A stretch of DNA of 32,900 bases from CAZNMF01 sp035547155 (GTDB lineage Bacteria; Acidobacteriota; Vicinamibacteria; Vicinamibacterales; SCN-69-37): NCBI GenBank assembly GCA_035547155.1, contig DASZVJ010000006.1, positions 1-32,900 on the forward strand, written 5' to 3'. This document shows, piece by piece, positions 1 to 7,948 of this stretch. Under the pieces are notes generated by a model. That model ran no database searches, had not been told where the DNA came from, and saw nothing but the letters and a program-made list of their open reading frames with translations. A program made the translations under genes and the position numbers. The first letter of the stretch is position 1, and the number at the start of each line of letters is the position of its first letter.

Positions 1-118
1 GCCGGATCGGATCGTCGGGCTCCGGCCGCAGCCGGCCCTGGCTGTCGGCGCTCTTGGCCGCCTGCGGCGCGAGGAACTCGCGCTCGCGCGCCTCGAGCTG
101 TTCGCGAATGCTCGCCAT
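1..118 (-). CDS. dGTPase-like protein (dNTP triphosphohydrolase family), N-terminal part only
   Basis: Only the first 39 codons are visible, from ATG at 118-116; the gene runs off the left edge. The N-terminus reads MASIREQLEAREREFLAP and continues through AAKSADSQGR and PEPDDPIR. This resembles the start of deoxyguanosinetriphosphate triphosphohydrolase-like proteins (the LxPxAAKSxxSxGRxxPEPxDPxR signature just before the HD domain). Family members hydrolyse dNTPs to a nucleoside and triphosphate. The HD-domain metal ligands would lie outside the window, so catalytic competence cannot be judged. The start is 12 bases after the deoB stop, so the two are probably co-transcribed, which pairs two deoxynucleoside-metabolism genes. 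Confidence 0.72.
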   Translation of the reverse strand, partial: MASIREQLEAREREFLAPQAAKSADSQGRLRPEPDDPIR

Positions 119-130
119 GACGCGGCCAGT

Positions 131-1303
131 CTATCGCAGGATGCCGGTGCGAAAGCTGACCCCATGCGCGAGCGGACCGACGCCGAAGATGTCGGCAATC
201 GTTTGCCCGAGATCCGCGAACGTCGATCGCGTGCCGAGATCGGTACCGTGCCGGACGTGCTCGCCCGCAAGCAGCAGCGGCACGTACTCGCGCGAGTGAT
301 CCGTCGACGGCGTGGTCGGATCGTTGCCGTGATCGGCGGTGACGATCAGCAGATCGGACGGACGCAGCTGCGGCAGCACACGCGCGAGCCTGGCGTCGAA
401 GCGCTCGAGATTCGCTGCGTAGCCGGCGACGTTGTTGCGGTGGCCGTACTGCGTGTCGAAGTCGACGAGATTGACGAAGATCAGTCCAGACGGCGTCGAC
501 GTCAACTGCGCTTCGACGAGATCCATCCCGTGCTCGTCCGACGTCGTGTGCACAGCTTCGGTGAGCCCACGCGTCGCGAACAAATCTTCGATCTTGCCGA
601 TGCCGACGACGCGATGGCCGGCGCGCTTCAGGTGATCGAGCAGCGTGTCCGACGGCGCCTCGAGCGCGAAGTCGCGCCGGTTCGACGTGCGCGTGAAATG
701 GCCGGGCTCTCCGACGAACGGCCGCGCGATGACGCGTGCGACGCCATGTCCCTTCGCGACGAGATCGAACGCGACGTGGCAGATGCGGTACTGCTCCTCG
801 ATCGGGATGACGTCTTCGTGCGCCGCGATCTGGAACACGCTGTCGGCCGACGTGTAGACGATGGGCGAACCCGTCCGCAGATGTTCGGGACCGAGCTGAT
901 CGATGATCACCGTGCCGGATGCGACGACGTTGCCGAGCGTGCGGCGGCCGATGCGGCGCTCGAACTCGGCGATCAGATTGGCCGGAAAGCCGTGCGGATA
1001 CGTCGGGAACGCGCGATCGAGCACGATGCCGGTCATCTCCCAGTGACCGGTCACCGAGTCCTTCCCCGCCGACGCCTCGGCCATGCGCCCGTACGCGCCG
1101 CGCACATCGGCGACGCGCGGACCGCCCAGATCCACCAGTCGATCCAGTCCCAACGATCGCATCGTCGGCACCGCCAGCCGCACCGCACGCGCGATGTTGC
1201 CGATCGTGTTGCTGCCTTCGTCGCCGTACGTGCCGGCGTCCGGCAGCTCGCCGATGCCGACGGAGTCCATGACGATGAGGAGGACGCGGGTGGGGAGAGC
1301 CAT
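131..1303 (-). CDS. deoB: phosphopentomutase
   Basis: A 390-residue protein, the normal length for DeoB. It interconverts (deoxy)ribose 1-phosphate and (deoxy)ribose 5-phosphate, linking nucleoside phosphorolysis to central metabolism in the cytoplasm. It belongs to the alkaline-phosphatase superfamily. The N-terminal metal-site motif is MDSVGIGELPDA (residues 13-24), GNIARA follows, and the C-terminal metal-binding stretch is TADHGNDPTTPSTDHSREY at about residues 320-340. The ATG at 1303 abuts an array of 8-bp repeats, and the only purine-rich stretch in Shine-Dalgarno position (GAGATAG) belongs to that array. It lies just upstream of the dGTPase-like gene. Identification is firm; how it is transcribed across the repeat is unknown. 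Confidence 0.96.
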   Translation of the reverse strand: MALPTRVLLIVMDSVGIGELPDAGTYGDEGSNTIGNIARAVRLAVPTMRSLGLDRLVDLGGPRVADVRGAYGRMAEASAGKDSVTGHWEMTGIVLDRAFPTYPHGFPANLIAEFERRIGRRTLGNVVASGTVIIDQLGPEHLRTGSPIVYTSADSVFQIAAHEDVIPIEEQYRICHVAFDLVAKGHGVARVIARPFVGEPGHFTRTSNRRDFALEAPSDTLLDHLKRAGHRVVGIGKIEDLFATRGLTEAVHTTSDEHGMDLVEAQLTSTPSGLIFVNLVDFDTQYGHRNNVAGYAANLERFDARLARVLPQLRPSDLLIVTADHGNDPTTPSTDHSREYVPLLLAGEHVRHGTDLGTRSTFADLGQTIADIFGVGPLAHGVSFRTGILR

Positions 1304-1304
1304 C

Positions 1305-1397
1305 GTATCGCGCTATCTCACTATCGCACTATCGCGCTATCTGATCATCGGGTTATCGGGCTATCTGCAGATCATCGGGCTATCTGGTTATCTGCCT
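1305..1397. repeat. degenerate 8-bp tandem repeat array, copy A
   Basis: About eleven units of a degenerate octamer (consensus close to RYTATCKS, e.g. GCTATCTC, ACTATCGC, GTTATCGG, ATCATCGG) run head to tail with one 3-bp interruption (CAG). The array fills the whole deoB-miaA gap and continues into the miaA 3' end. It starts with GTATCGCGCTATCTCACTA, nearly the same sequence as both arms of the array at 15826-16028. It supplies the last codons and the TAG stop of miaA and the sequence directly upstream of the deoB ATG. The units vary too much for a CRISPR and there are no spacers. Confidence 0.85.
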
Positions 1398-2363
1398 CCG
1401 CGCGTCGCCAACCACCGGGTCCTCAGACCCGGCTGTTTCCGCCAGCCATGGCCGCACGATCGCCAGAGCGGCGTCGCGCGCCGCTGTCGTCTCCCCTGGG
1501 CCAGGAATCCACTGCACGCCGGGCTCGCTGCGGAACCAGATCGCCTGGCGCCGCGCGTAGCGCATGTTCTCGCGGACGATGAGCTCGCGCGTGACGGCTT
1601 CGTCGCGAACGCCGTGCAGCATCTCGAGCACCTGCCGATAGACAAGGCCGCTCAACGCGTGTGCGGTCGCGGGCACACCGGACGCGAGCAGCGCGCGCAC
1701 CTCGTCGACGACACCCGCATCGAACTGCTGGGCCACGCGCTTCGCCACCCGCGGCAGAATCGCCTCTCGCGCCATCGTCAGGCCGATCGTCAACACGCGG
1801 AAGTCGGCAATCGGCGAGATAGTGTCTTCGAAGTGCTCGGTCAACGGACGTCCGGTCAACAGATACACCTCGAGCGCGCGGACGAGGCGCTTGCGATCGC
1901 GCGGCTGGATGCGTTGCGCCGACGGCAGATCGATACGCGCGAGCCATCGGTGCAGCGATTCGACGCCGCGGCGATCGGCCACGCGATCGAGCCGTGCGCG
2001 CAGCGCGTCGTCGCGTGAGGGGCCGGGAAAGATGCCGCGCACGAGCGCGCGATAGTAAAAGCCGGTCCCGCCGACGAGAATCGGCAGCCGCCCCCGCGCG
2101 ACGACATCGCGCGCGACATCGGCCGCCTCGCGCGCGTAGCGCGCGGCCGAGAACACGTCGTCCGGCTCGACGAGATCGACGAGATGGTGCGGAATGCCGC
2201 GCTGTTCGGATAGGGGCACCTTGTCGGTGCCGATATCGATGCGCCGGTAGACGGCCGTCGAGTCGCACGCGAGAATCTCGCCGCCGAGCACCTCGGCGAG
2301 CGCGATCCCGAGTGCGCTCTTCCCCGTCGCGGTCGGTCCGACGATCGCGACCAGCGCGCTCAC
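1380..2363 (-). CDS. miaA: tRNA dimethylallyltransferase
   Basis: A 327-residue enzyme that transfers the dimethylallyl group of DMAPP to N6 of A37 in tRNAs reading UNN codons (i6A37). The P-loop GPTATGKS is at about residues 8-15. The substrate loop reads CDSTAVYRRIDIGTDK, with Ala where many family members have Gln (DSxQVY). The segments GGTGFYYRALV and LVRALEVY are also present. The start is GTG at 2363-2361, overlapping the tonB-like TGA as GTGA; the reading frame continues upstream but that extension looks nothing like MiaA. The last residues (QITR) and the TAG lie inside the 8-bp repeat array, so the C-terminus may have been replaced or trimmed by the repeat. Confidence 0.95.
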   Translation of the reverse strand: MSALVAIVGPTATGKSALGIALAEVLGGEILACDSTAVYRRIDIGTDKVPLSEQRGIPHHLVDLVEPDDVFSAARYAREAADVARDVVARGRLPILVGGTGFYYRALVRGIFPGPSRDDALRARLDRVADRRGVESLHRWLARIDLPSAQRIQPRDRKRLVRALEVYLLTGRPLTEHFEDTISPIADFRVLTIGLTMAREAILPRVAKRVAQQFDAGVVDEVRALLASGVPATAHALSGLVYRQVLEMLHGVRDEAVTRELIVRENMRYARRQAIWFRSEPGVQWIPGPGETTAARDAALAIVRPWLAETAGSEDPVVGDARRQITR

Positions 2364-3280
2364 GGCGCGGACCTGGGCTCTTCGTTGTAGTGGAACGTGA
2401 CCGTGAAGAACACGCGCTCGGCAGGATATTCCGGCGGCAGCGCCGACGTCGGGTTCGACAGCTTCAGCGCGTTGAGCGCCGAGTTCGTCAGCGACGGATA
2501 CATCGCGGGCTGCACGACGTTGAGATCGGTGATCGTGCCGTTGCGCAGCACGTTGAACTGGATGACGACGCGGCCGCGGTAGGTCATCGCCGCGGTCGGC
2601 ACGATCCAGTTGCGCTCGACCTGGTTCTTGAAGCGCCGCAGCCACGGCCCGAAGTCGACGCCCATCGAGTCGAACTGGATGTCCGCCGATTGATCGGCGT
2701 TGCCGCCTCGAATGTTGTCGTAGTTCTCGTTGCGCAGATACTGCTGGAGGTTGCGAAGCGAGTCGGCCAACCCGCGGCTCGCCTGTTGCGGCGCCAGGGC
2801 AGGTGACGGCGGCGCCGGCGCGGGCACGGTCATCTGTGACGCCGACGCGTCGGCTGGCGAGGGCTGAGACGCCGGCGAGGGCGGGGTCGGCGCGGCGGCG
2901 GGCGGCTGCGGCGGCGGCACCTTGGGACCGCCCTCGATCAGCTGCGACGTGTTGCCGCGCGAGAACGGCATCGTGTTGTCGGGATTCGGCGCGCGCTCAC
3001 GCGTGGCGCTGCGGCGATCCATGTCCGACGGATTGGCCTTGAAGAGCGGCATCAAGCTCTTGTCGTGCAGAGGGACGACCTCGACGAACGTGAGCGGCGG
3101 CTGATTGGCCGGCACCGGCGTCACGGGCGTCGCCGATCGAAAGACGAGCTTCGGGAACAGCACGATGGCGAGCGCCAGCGCGAGATGAAAGACGAGCGAG
3201 AGCAGCACGCCTTCCCTGACGGAAATCGGCGACGGGACTCGCGGCGTTTCCGGACGATGATCCTCGAAGTCGAGGTACAT
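2360..3280 (-). CDS. TonB-family energy transducer-like protein
   Basis: A 306-residue protein with the TonB layout. A short cytoplasmic N-terminus is followed by one membrane segment at about residues 27-49 (LLSLVFHLALALAIVLFPK). A long Pro/Ala-rich periplasmic linker covers about 115-165. The C-terminal TonB fold covers about 205-300, with YRGRVVIQFNVLRNGTITDL and SALNALKLSNP before the final strand VFFTVTFHYN. TonB proteins couple the inner-membrane proton-motive force, through ExbBD, to outer-membrane transporters. No exbB/exbD or receptor gene is adjacent, so the partner is unknown. It starts at ATG 3280, 18 bases after the menG stop, and overlaps miaA by 4 bases. Its placement between quinone and tRNA-modification genes looks like operon packing rather than a shared pathway. 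Confidence 0.85.
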   Translation of the reverse strand: MYLDFEDHRPETPRVPSPISVREGVLLSLVFHLALALAIVLFPKLVFRSATPVTPVPANQPPLTFVEVVPLHDKSLMPLFKANPSDMDRRSATRERAPNPDNTMPFSRGNTSQLIEGGPKVPPPQPPAAAPTPPSPASQPSPADASASQMTVPAPAPPSPALAPQQASRGLADSLRNLQQYLRNENYDNIRGGNADQSADIQFDSMGVDFGPWLRRFKNQVERNWIVPTAAMTYRGRVVIQFNVLRNGTITDLNVVQPAMYPSLTNSALNALKLSNPTSALPPEYPAERVFFTVTFHYNEEPRSAP

Positions 3281-3298
3281 GACAGCGAAACCGGACGT

Positions 3299-4042
3299 TC
3301 AAGAAACGTGGCTTCCGGCGAAGCCCGGTTTCCTGCTCTCATACAGATACACGATTCCAAAGGCCATCGGTTTAAATCTGACGCGCTCGAACCCCGCTTG
3401 GACGAGCATGGCGGCAAATGCGTCGCCGCTGGGAAACTCGATCACCGATGCTGGCAAATACGTATAGGCGTCGCCGTGCTTCGAAATCAGCCGGCCGACG
3501 AGGGGCAGGACCTTCCGAAAATACCACAGATACAACGATTTGAGGCCGGGCACGCGCGGCGATCCGAACTCGAGGATGACGAGGCGCCCGTCCGGCCGCA
3601 GCGCCCGCAGGAACTCGCGGCAGGTCTGCATCGGGTCGAGCACGTTCCGGATGCCGAAGGCGACGGTCGCCGCGTCGAATGCGGCGTCGGGTACGGGCAT
3701 CTGCGTCGCATCACCTCGGACGAGACGGACGCGCGCGTCGAGCGAGGCTGCACGCACCTTCTGCTGCGCGTGCCGCAGCATCTCCGCGGAGAAGTCGATG
3801 CCGAGCACCTCGGCGGCATGGCCGTTCGCGGCGGTCGCCGCTTCGATGGCCAGATCCGCCGTACCCGTACACATGTCCAGCACACGCTCGCGGCCGGTCA
3901 GCTGCAAGGCGCGTACGGCGACGCGCCGCCAGCGCTTGTCGAGCCCCGCACTCAGCAGATGGTTGAGCGTGTCGTAGCGACGGGCGATCGCGTCGAACAT
4001 GCCGGCGATGCGCGCCGGCTCCTTGGAGGTCGAAACCGTCAC
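3299..4042 (-). CDS. ubiE: demethylmenaquinone methyltransferase (UbiE/MenG family)
   Basis: A 247-residue class I SAM-dependent methyltransferase that performs the last step of menaquinone synthesis, C-methylation of demethylmenaquinone. UbiE signatures are visible: MFDAIARRYDTLNHLLSAGL near the N-terminus, SAM-binding motif I VLDMCTGTADLA, FGIRNVLDP in the middle, and LVILEFGSP. The start is GTG at 4042-4040, overlapping the ubiX TGA as GTGA; the upstream extension of the frame is antisense-like noise. Because the neighbours are futalosine-pathway genes, the substrate is taken to be demethylmenaquinone rather than a ubiquinone precursor. It is the last quinone gene of the run. Confidence 0.94.
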   Translation of the reverse strand: MTVSTSKEPARIAGMFDAIARRYDTLNHLLSAGLDKRWRRVAVRALQLTGRERVLDMCTGTADLAIEAATAANGHAAEVLGIDFSAEMLRHAQQKVRAASLDARVRLVRGDATQMPVPDAAFDAATVAFGIRNVLDPMQTCREFLRALRPDGRLVILEFGSPRVPGLKSLYLWYFRKVLPLVGRLISKHGDAYTYLPASVIEFPSGDAFAAMLVQAGFERVRFKPMAFGIVYLYESRKPGFAGSHVS

Positions 4043-4653
4043 TCGCCCGTCCAGGCCGGAAACAACCGCTGCTCGAAGCCGAGCGCGTTGAGGATTTTTC
4101 CCGCGACGAACGACGCGAGATCGTCGATCGTCTGCGGCTTCTGGTAGAACGCGGGCATGGCGGGCAGCACCATCGCGCCCGCCTCCGCGCAGGCGACCAG
4201 ATTGCGCAGGTCCGGCAGGCTCATCGGCGTCTCGCGCGGCACGAGCACGAGCCGCCGCTTCTCTTTCAACATGACGTCGGCCGCGCGCTCGATCAGATTC
4301 TGCGACAAGCCGTGCGCGACGCCGGCCAGCGTCTTCATCGAGCACGGGACGACGACCATGGACTCGCAGCGATGGCTGCCGCTCGCCAGCGACGCGCCGA
4401 GATCGCGATTCCCGTGCAGCTCGAAGGTGCCGGCCTCGATGCCCGATCCGTAGCGCTCGGCTAGATACGCCGCGAGCCGATCGACACGCGCCTCGGCGCC
4501 AAGCTCGTCGGTGAGCAGCCGCCGGCCGTACTCGCTGACGACGATCTCGAGATGGCAGCCGAGCTCGAGCAGCGCGGCGACCGTGCGCACCGCGTAGATC
4601 GCGCCGCTCGCGCCGGTGATGCCGACGGCAATGCGCTTCGCGTCAGACGACAT
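4039..4653 (-). CDS. ubiX: flavin prenyltransferase UbiX
   Basis: A 204-residue protein that prenylates FMN to make prenylated FMN, the cofactor of UbiD-type decarboxylases. The N-terminal flavin-binding motif is VGITGASGAIYA. The middle contains VVPCSMKTLAGVAHGLSQNL, and the C-terminal half has the RRLVLVPRETPMS segment typical of the family. The cognate decarboxylase is probably the UbiD homologue at 9683-11134 in the same gene run, where the pair would correspond to the UbiX/UbiD step of the futalosine route. It starts at ATG 4653, 9 bases after the mqnP stop. Confidence 0.96.
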   Translation of the reverse strand: MSSDAKRIAVGITGASGAIYAVRTVAALLELGCHLEIVVSEYGRRLLTDELGAEARVDRLAAYLAERYGSGIEAGTFELHGNRDLGASLASGSHRCESMVVVPCSMKTLAGVAHGLSQNLIERAADVMLKEKRRLVLVPRETPMSLPDLRNLVACAEAGAMVLPAMPAFYQKPQTIDDLASFVAGKILNALGFEQRLFPAWTGE

Positions 4654-4662
4654 CGTCGCGCC

Positions 4663-5517
4663 TCACGTGAGCCACACATCCATCGCCGTCGCGACGAGAT
4701 ACAGCAGTCCGACCCATCCGTTGAGATCGAACGCGCGCTTCACCTGCGAGAGATCGTCGGCGCGCACGAGCGATTGCTCGTACACGAGCAATGCGGCGAC
4801 GAGGACGACGCCCGTCATGTAGATGTGGCCGAGGCCGGCGAGCACGCCGACGGCCGCGAGCGCGCCGACGGCGATGACGTGCAGCGCCCGCGAGATCCAG
4901 AGCGAGCGCACGACGCCGAAGCGCACGGGAATCGATCGCAGCCGCTCGCGTCGATCGAACTCGAGATCCTGACAGGCGTACAGGACGTCGAAGCCCGCGA
5001 CCCACGTGCCGATCGCGAGCCCGAGCACCCACGGCTCCAGCCGCGGCGGTCCGCCCGCGGCGATCCAGCCGCCGACCGGCGCGACGGCCATCGCGAGGCC
5101 GAGAAACAGCTGCGTGTAGGACGTGACGCGCTTGGCGAGCGAGTACCAGAACACGATCGCGAGCGCGATGGGCGACAACGCGAAGCAGACCGGACCGAGC
5201 CGGCTCGCGCAGAAGACGAACGCGATCGAAGAGATCGCGACGAAGCCGATCGCCTCACCGCGGCTCATTGCGCCACGCGGCAGCTCGCGCATGGCCGTCC
5301 GCGGATTGCGCGCGTCGTACGCGGCGTCCACCAGGCGATTGAAGCCCATCGCCGCGCTGCGCGCCGTGACCATGCAGGCCACGATCCAGCCGACGCGCAG
5401 CCACGTGAGCGGCACCAGCCGGGATGACAACAGCGCCCCGGCAAGCGCAAACGGCAGCGCAAAGACCGAATGGCTGACGCGCACGAAGGACGCGTACGTT
5501 CGAAGGCGGGCCAACAT
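4663..5517 (-). CDS. mqnP: UbiA-family prenyltransferase, probably the futalosine-route enzyme MqnP
   Basis: A 284-residue polytopic membrane protein of the UbiA superfamily. The first Asp-rich site, FNRLVDAAYDARNPRT (about residues 57-72), and the second, DLEFDRRERLRSIPVRFG, bind Mg-diphosphate. About eight hydrophobic segments separate and follow them. It would attach the polyprenyl tail to 1,4-dihydroxy-6-naphthoate. The MqnP assignment rests on context (mqnA, mqnC, ubiD and ubiX alongside), because UbiA subfamilies are hard to tell apart by eye. It starts at ATG 5517, sharing one base with the preceding TGA (TGATG), which suggests translational coupling. The frame extends far upstream, but that part is a shadow of the deaminase gene. 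Confidence 0.85.
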   Translation of the reverse strand: MLARLRTYASFVRVSHSVFALPFALAGALLSSRLVPLTWLRVGWIVACMVTARSAAMGFNRLVDAAYDARNPRTAMRELPRGAMSRGEAIGFVAISSIAFVFCASRLGPVCFALSPIALAIVFWYSLAKRVTSYTQLFLGLAMAVAPVGGWIAAGGPPRLEPWVLGLAIGTWVAGFDVLYACQDLEFDRRERLRSIPVRFGVVRSLWISRALHVIAVGALAAVGVLAGLGHIYMTGVVLVAALLVYEQSLVRADDLSQVKRAFDLNGWVGLLYLVATAMDVWLT

Positions 5518-6722
5518 CAGGACACACGGCGGACGGCCGGGACCGGCACGCCGCTGACCAGATATTCTTCCACATCGGTGACGGACGCCGGCACGTCGAC
5601 CGCCACGAGCGCCGCGCGCTTGCCCGGCGTCAACGTGCCGAACGACGATCCGAAGCCGAGCGCCTCGGCGCCCGCACGTGTCGCGCTGTCGAGCAGCGAC
5701 GCGGCCGTCACGTCCGGCGCGAGGCGTCTGAGCTCCGCCAGCTCGTCGAACAGATTGAGCGTCGCGACCGATGCCAGGCTGTCCGTCCCGATCGCGACGG
5801 TCAATCCCGCCGCGTAGAAATGCGCCACGCGCGGCATGCCGGCGCCGACCCACAAGTTGCTGCGCGGACACGTCACGACGACGGCCTCCGCCTCGGCCAG
5901 CGTCGCCAACGCTTCGTCCGTCAGGTGCACGGCATGGACCGCGAGCATGCCCCGCTGCAAATAGCCGACCCGATGCATGTACTCGACGGGATCGCACGCG
6001 GGCACGGACCAGAGATCGGTCCACACGCCCAGCGTCTCGAGCAGCGCGCGCATCGGTCCCTGTCCCGTACGCAGGAACTCGATCTCCTCCGGCGACTCGC
6101 CGAGATGCACGGCGAGCGGCACGTCGCTCGCATGACTCGCGATCTCGCGAAACAGCGCCGGCGAGACGGAGTACGGCGCGTGCGCGACGACCGTCACGTG
6201 AATAGGCGTGTGCGCGTGGGAGACCGCGGCCGCCTCGGCCTCCACCTGCGCTGACGCGCGCTTGACCATCAGCGCGGGATCGGCCGCGTCGAAGCCGAGC
6301 AGCTCGTGAAAGACGACGCCGCCGAGACCCGCATCGGCGAGCACGCGCGGCGAGATGAGCGAGTTCGTGATGTCGCCGACGAGCACCGTCCCCGTCTTCG
6401 CCATCGTCGCCGCTGCGTCGCGCGCGGCACGCAGCACCTGCTCGGGACCGCCCGGCGGCCCCGCGCGGCGCAGCTTCAGCAGCGCGCGAATCCACGCGTC
6501 CATCGACTCGGCCGGCGGCACGAGGCCGGCCATCCAGCTCAATTCGAGATGCGTATGCGCGTTGACGAGACCGGGCAGCAGCGCGACGTCGCCGAGATCG
6601 TGCGGGCGCGCCGGCGGCACGCCGCGGCCGAGCCCGCGAATCCGGTTGTGCTCGATCTCAATCCATCCGTGTTCGATGGGTGGCCCGTCGATCGGCAGCA
6701 GCCAGCGGCACGTGTAGATCAT
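5517..6722 (-). CDS. amidohydrolase, probable aminodeoxyfutalosine deaminase
   Basis: A 401-residue metal-dependent hydrolase of the amidohydrolase superfamily (SsnA/chlorohydrolase-like deaminases). Metal- and substrate-site motifs are GLVNAHTHLELS (about residues 50-61), VVAHAPYSVSP, VHLGES, the strand VHAVHLTDE, TCPRSNLWVGAG and the final metal Asp in IGTDSLAS. It lies between mqnC and mqnP with a 6-base gap upstream and a one-base overlap downstream. The likely reaction is therefore deamination of 6-amino-6-deoxyfutalosine to futalosine, which the route needs when MqnE supplies the amino form. No mqnB hydrolase is present in the window. Another deaminase activity (guanine- or adenosine-like) cannot be excluded from sequence alone. 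Confidence 0.78.
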   Translation of the reverse strand: MIYTCRWLLPIDGPPIEHGWIEIEHNRIRGLGRGVPPARPHDLGDVALLPGLVNAHTHLELSWMAGLVPPAESMDAWIRALLKLRRAGPPGGPEQVLRAARDAAATMAKTGTVLVGDITNSLISPRVLADAGLGGVVFHELLGFDAADPALMVKRASAQVEAEAAAVSHAHTPIHVTVVAHAPYSVSPALFREIASHASDVPLAVHLGESPEEIEFLRTGQGPMRALLETLGVWTDLWSVPACDPVEYMHRVGYLQRGMLAVHAVHLTDEALATLAEAEAVVVTCPRSNLWVGAGMPRVAHFYAAGLTVAIGTDSLASVATLNLFDELAELRRLAPDVTAASLLDSATRAGAEALGFGSSFGTLTPGKRAALVAVDVPASVTDVEEYLVSGVPVPAVRRVS

Positions 6723-6728
6723 GCGCGC

Positions 6729-7937
6729 TCACTGCGCGGACGACCGCTGACGCCGCGCGGCGGCGCTGCGCGCCTCGTAGCTGCGCAGGTCCTCCGCTTC
6801 GCCGCCGCGGCCATCGGTGCGGGCGACGGCCAGCTCGAGCATCCGCGGCACGTCGCGCTGGCGGAAGATCGGATCGCCGAGCACGTCGTAGTGCATGTTG
6901 CGGCGCTTGGCGGCGAAGCCGGCGTTCTCGATGTTGCGCACGACCTCGAACTCGTCCATGCAGTACTCGGCGCCGGCGGCGCGGACGACGTTCTCTTCGA
7001 TCATCACGCTGCCCATGTCGTTGGCGCCGTACGCGAGGCTCAACTGTCCGACCTTCCCGCCCTGCGTGACCCACGACGCCTGCAGGTTGTCGAAGTTGTC
7101 GAGCACGAGGCGCGCCAGCGCGAGCGTGCGCAGGTACTCGACGCCGGTCGCCTCCGTGCCGCCGAGCTCGGTGTGCTGCGGCTGATAGCTCCACGCGATG
7201 AACGCGGTGAACCCGCCGGTTTCGTCCTGCACCTCGCGCAGCCGGAACAGATGTTCGAGCCGCTCTTCGATCGTCTCCACCGTCCCGTACATCATCGTCG
7301 CGGTCGTGCGCAGACCGGCGTGGTGCGCGTGACGCATGACGCCGAGCCATTCGTCGGCGGTGGCCTTGTTGTAGCAGTTGAGCAGCTTGCGCACGCGATC
7401 GACGAGGATCTCGGCGCCTCCGCCGGGAATGCTGTCGAGCCCCGCCGCGATCAGCCGCTCGATGACGACCGGCACCGGCAATTGCGACAACCGCGAGATG
7501 TGGATGACTTCCGGTGGCGAGAGCGCGTGCAGGCGGAACTCCGGATAGCGCGCCTTCACCTGACGGAAGAGATCCTCGTACCACGCGAGCGGGACGTCCG
7601 GATTGTGGCCGCCCTGCAGCAGCAGCTGACCGCCGCCGAGCGCGATCGTCTCTTCGATCTTGCGGAAGATCTCGTCGAAGCCGAGCGTGTAGCCCTCGCT
7701 CGATCCGACGGGCCGGTAGAACGCGCAGAACTTGCAGCGCGCCACACACACGTTCGTGTAGTTGACGTTGCGGTCGATGATGTAGGTGACGACGCCTTCG
7801 GGATGCTTGCGCGCGCGCAGGCCGTCGGCCAGCCGGCCGAGCAGCGCCGTCGGCGCCTGCGTGTAGAGCTCGAGCGCGTCCTCGCGCGACAGCCGCCCGC
7901 CCTGCTCGACCCGCGCGGCGATGACGTCAACAGCCAT
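6729..7937 (-). CDS. mqnC: cyclic dehypoxanthinyl futalosine synthase, radical SAM enzyme
   Basis: A 402-residue radical SAM enzyme that cyclises dehypoxanthinyl futalosine in menaquinone synthesis. The [4Fe-4S] ligands are C64, C68 and C71 in NVCVARCKFCAFYRP, preceded by the family stretch RNVNYTN. LLLQGGHNPDVPLAWYEDLF, PGGGAEIL and the C-terminal KVGQLSLAYGANDMGSVMIE are characteristic of MqnC. The last residues (about 380-402) are Arg/Ala-rich and poorly conserved. It starts at ATG 7937, 11 bases after the mqnA stop. With an intact cluster motif it contrasts with the related protein at 8735-9637, which has lost it. Confidence 0.95.
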   Translation of the reverse strand: MAVDVIAARVEQGGRLSREDALELYTQAPTALLGRLADGLRARKHPEGVVTYIIDRNVNYTNVCVARCKFCAFYRPVGSSEGYTLGFDEIFRKIEETIALGGGQLLLQGGHNPDVPLAWYEDLFRQVKARYPEFRLHALSPPEVIHISRLSQLPVPVVIERLIAAGLDSIPGGGAEILVDRVRKLLNCYNKATADEWLGVMRHAHHAGLRTTATMMYGTVETIEERLEHLFRLREVQDETGGFTAFIAWSYQPQHTELGGTEATGVEYLRTLALARLVLDNFDNLQASWVTQGGKVGQLSLAYGANDMGSVMIEENVVRAAGAEYCMDEFEVVRNIENAGFAAKRRNMHYDVLGDPIFRQRDVPRMLELAVARTDGRGGEAEDLRSYEARSAAARRQRSSAQ

Positions 7938-7948
7938 GGGCCTTCATT

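Noticed and set aside
1305..1397. Possible CRISPR array
   Set aside because: Units are 8 bp, degenerate and contiguous, with no spacers and no cas genes in the window.
4663..6495. A 610-codon frame suggesting a large N-terminal extension of the UbiA-like protein
   Set aside because: The extra N-terminal part is antisense-like Arg/Ala/Gly-rich sequence overlapping the deaminase gene, and the UbiA family begins at ATG 5517. The same reasoning was applied to the long frames at miaA, ubiE, lpxI, bamA and lolD.
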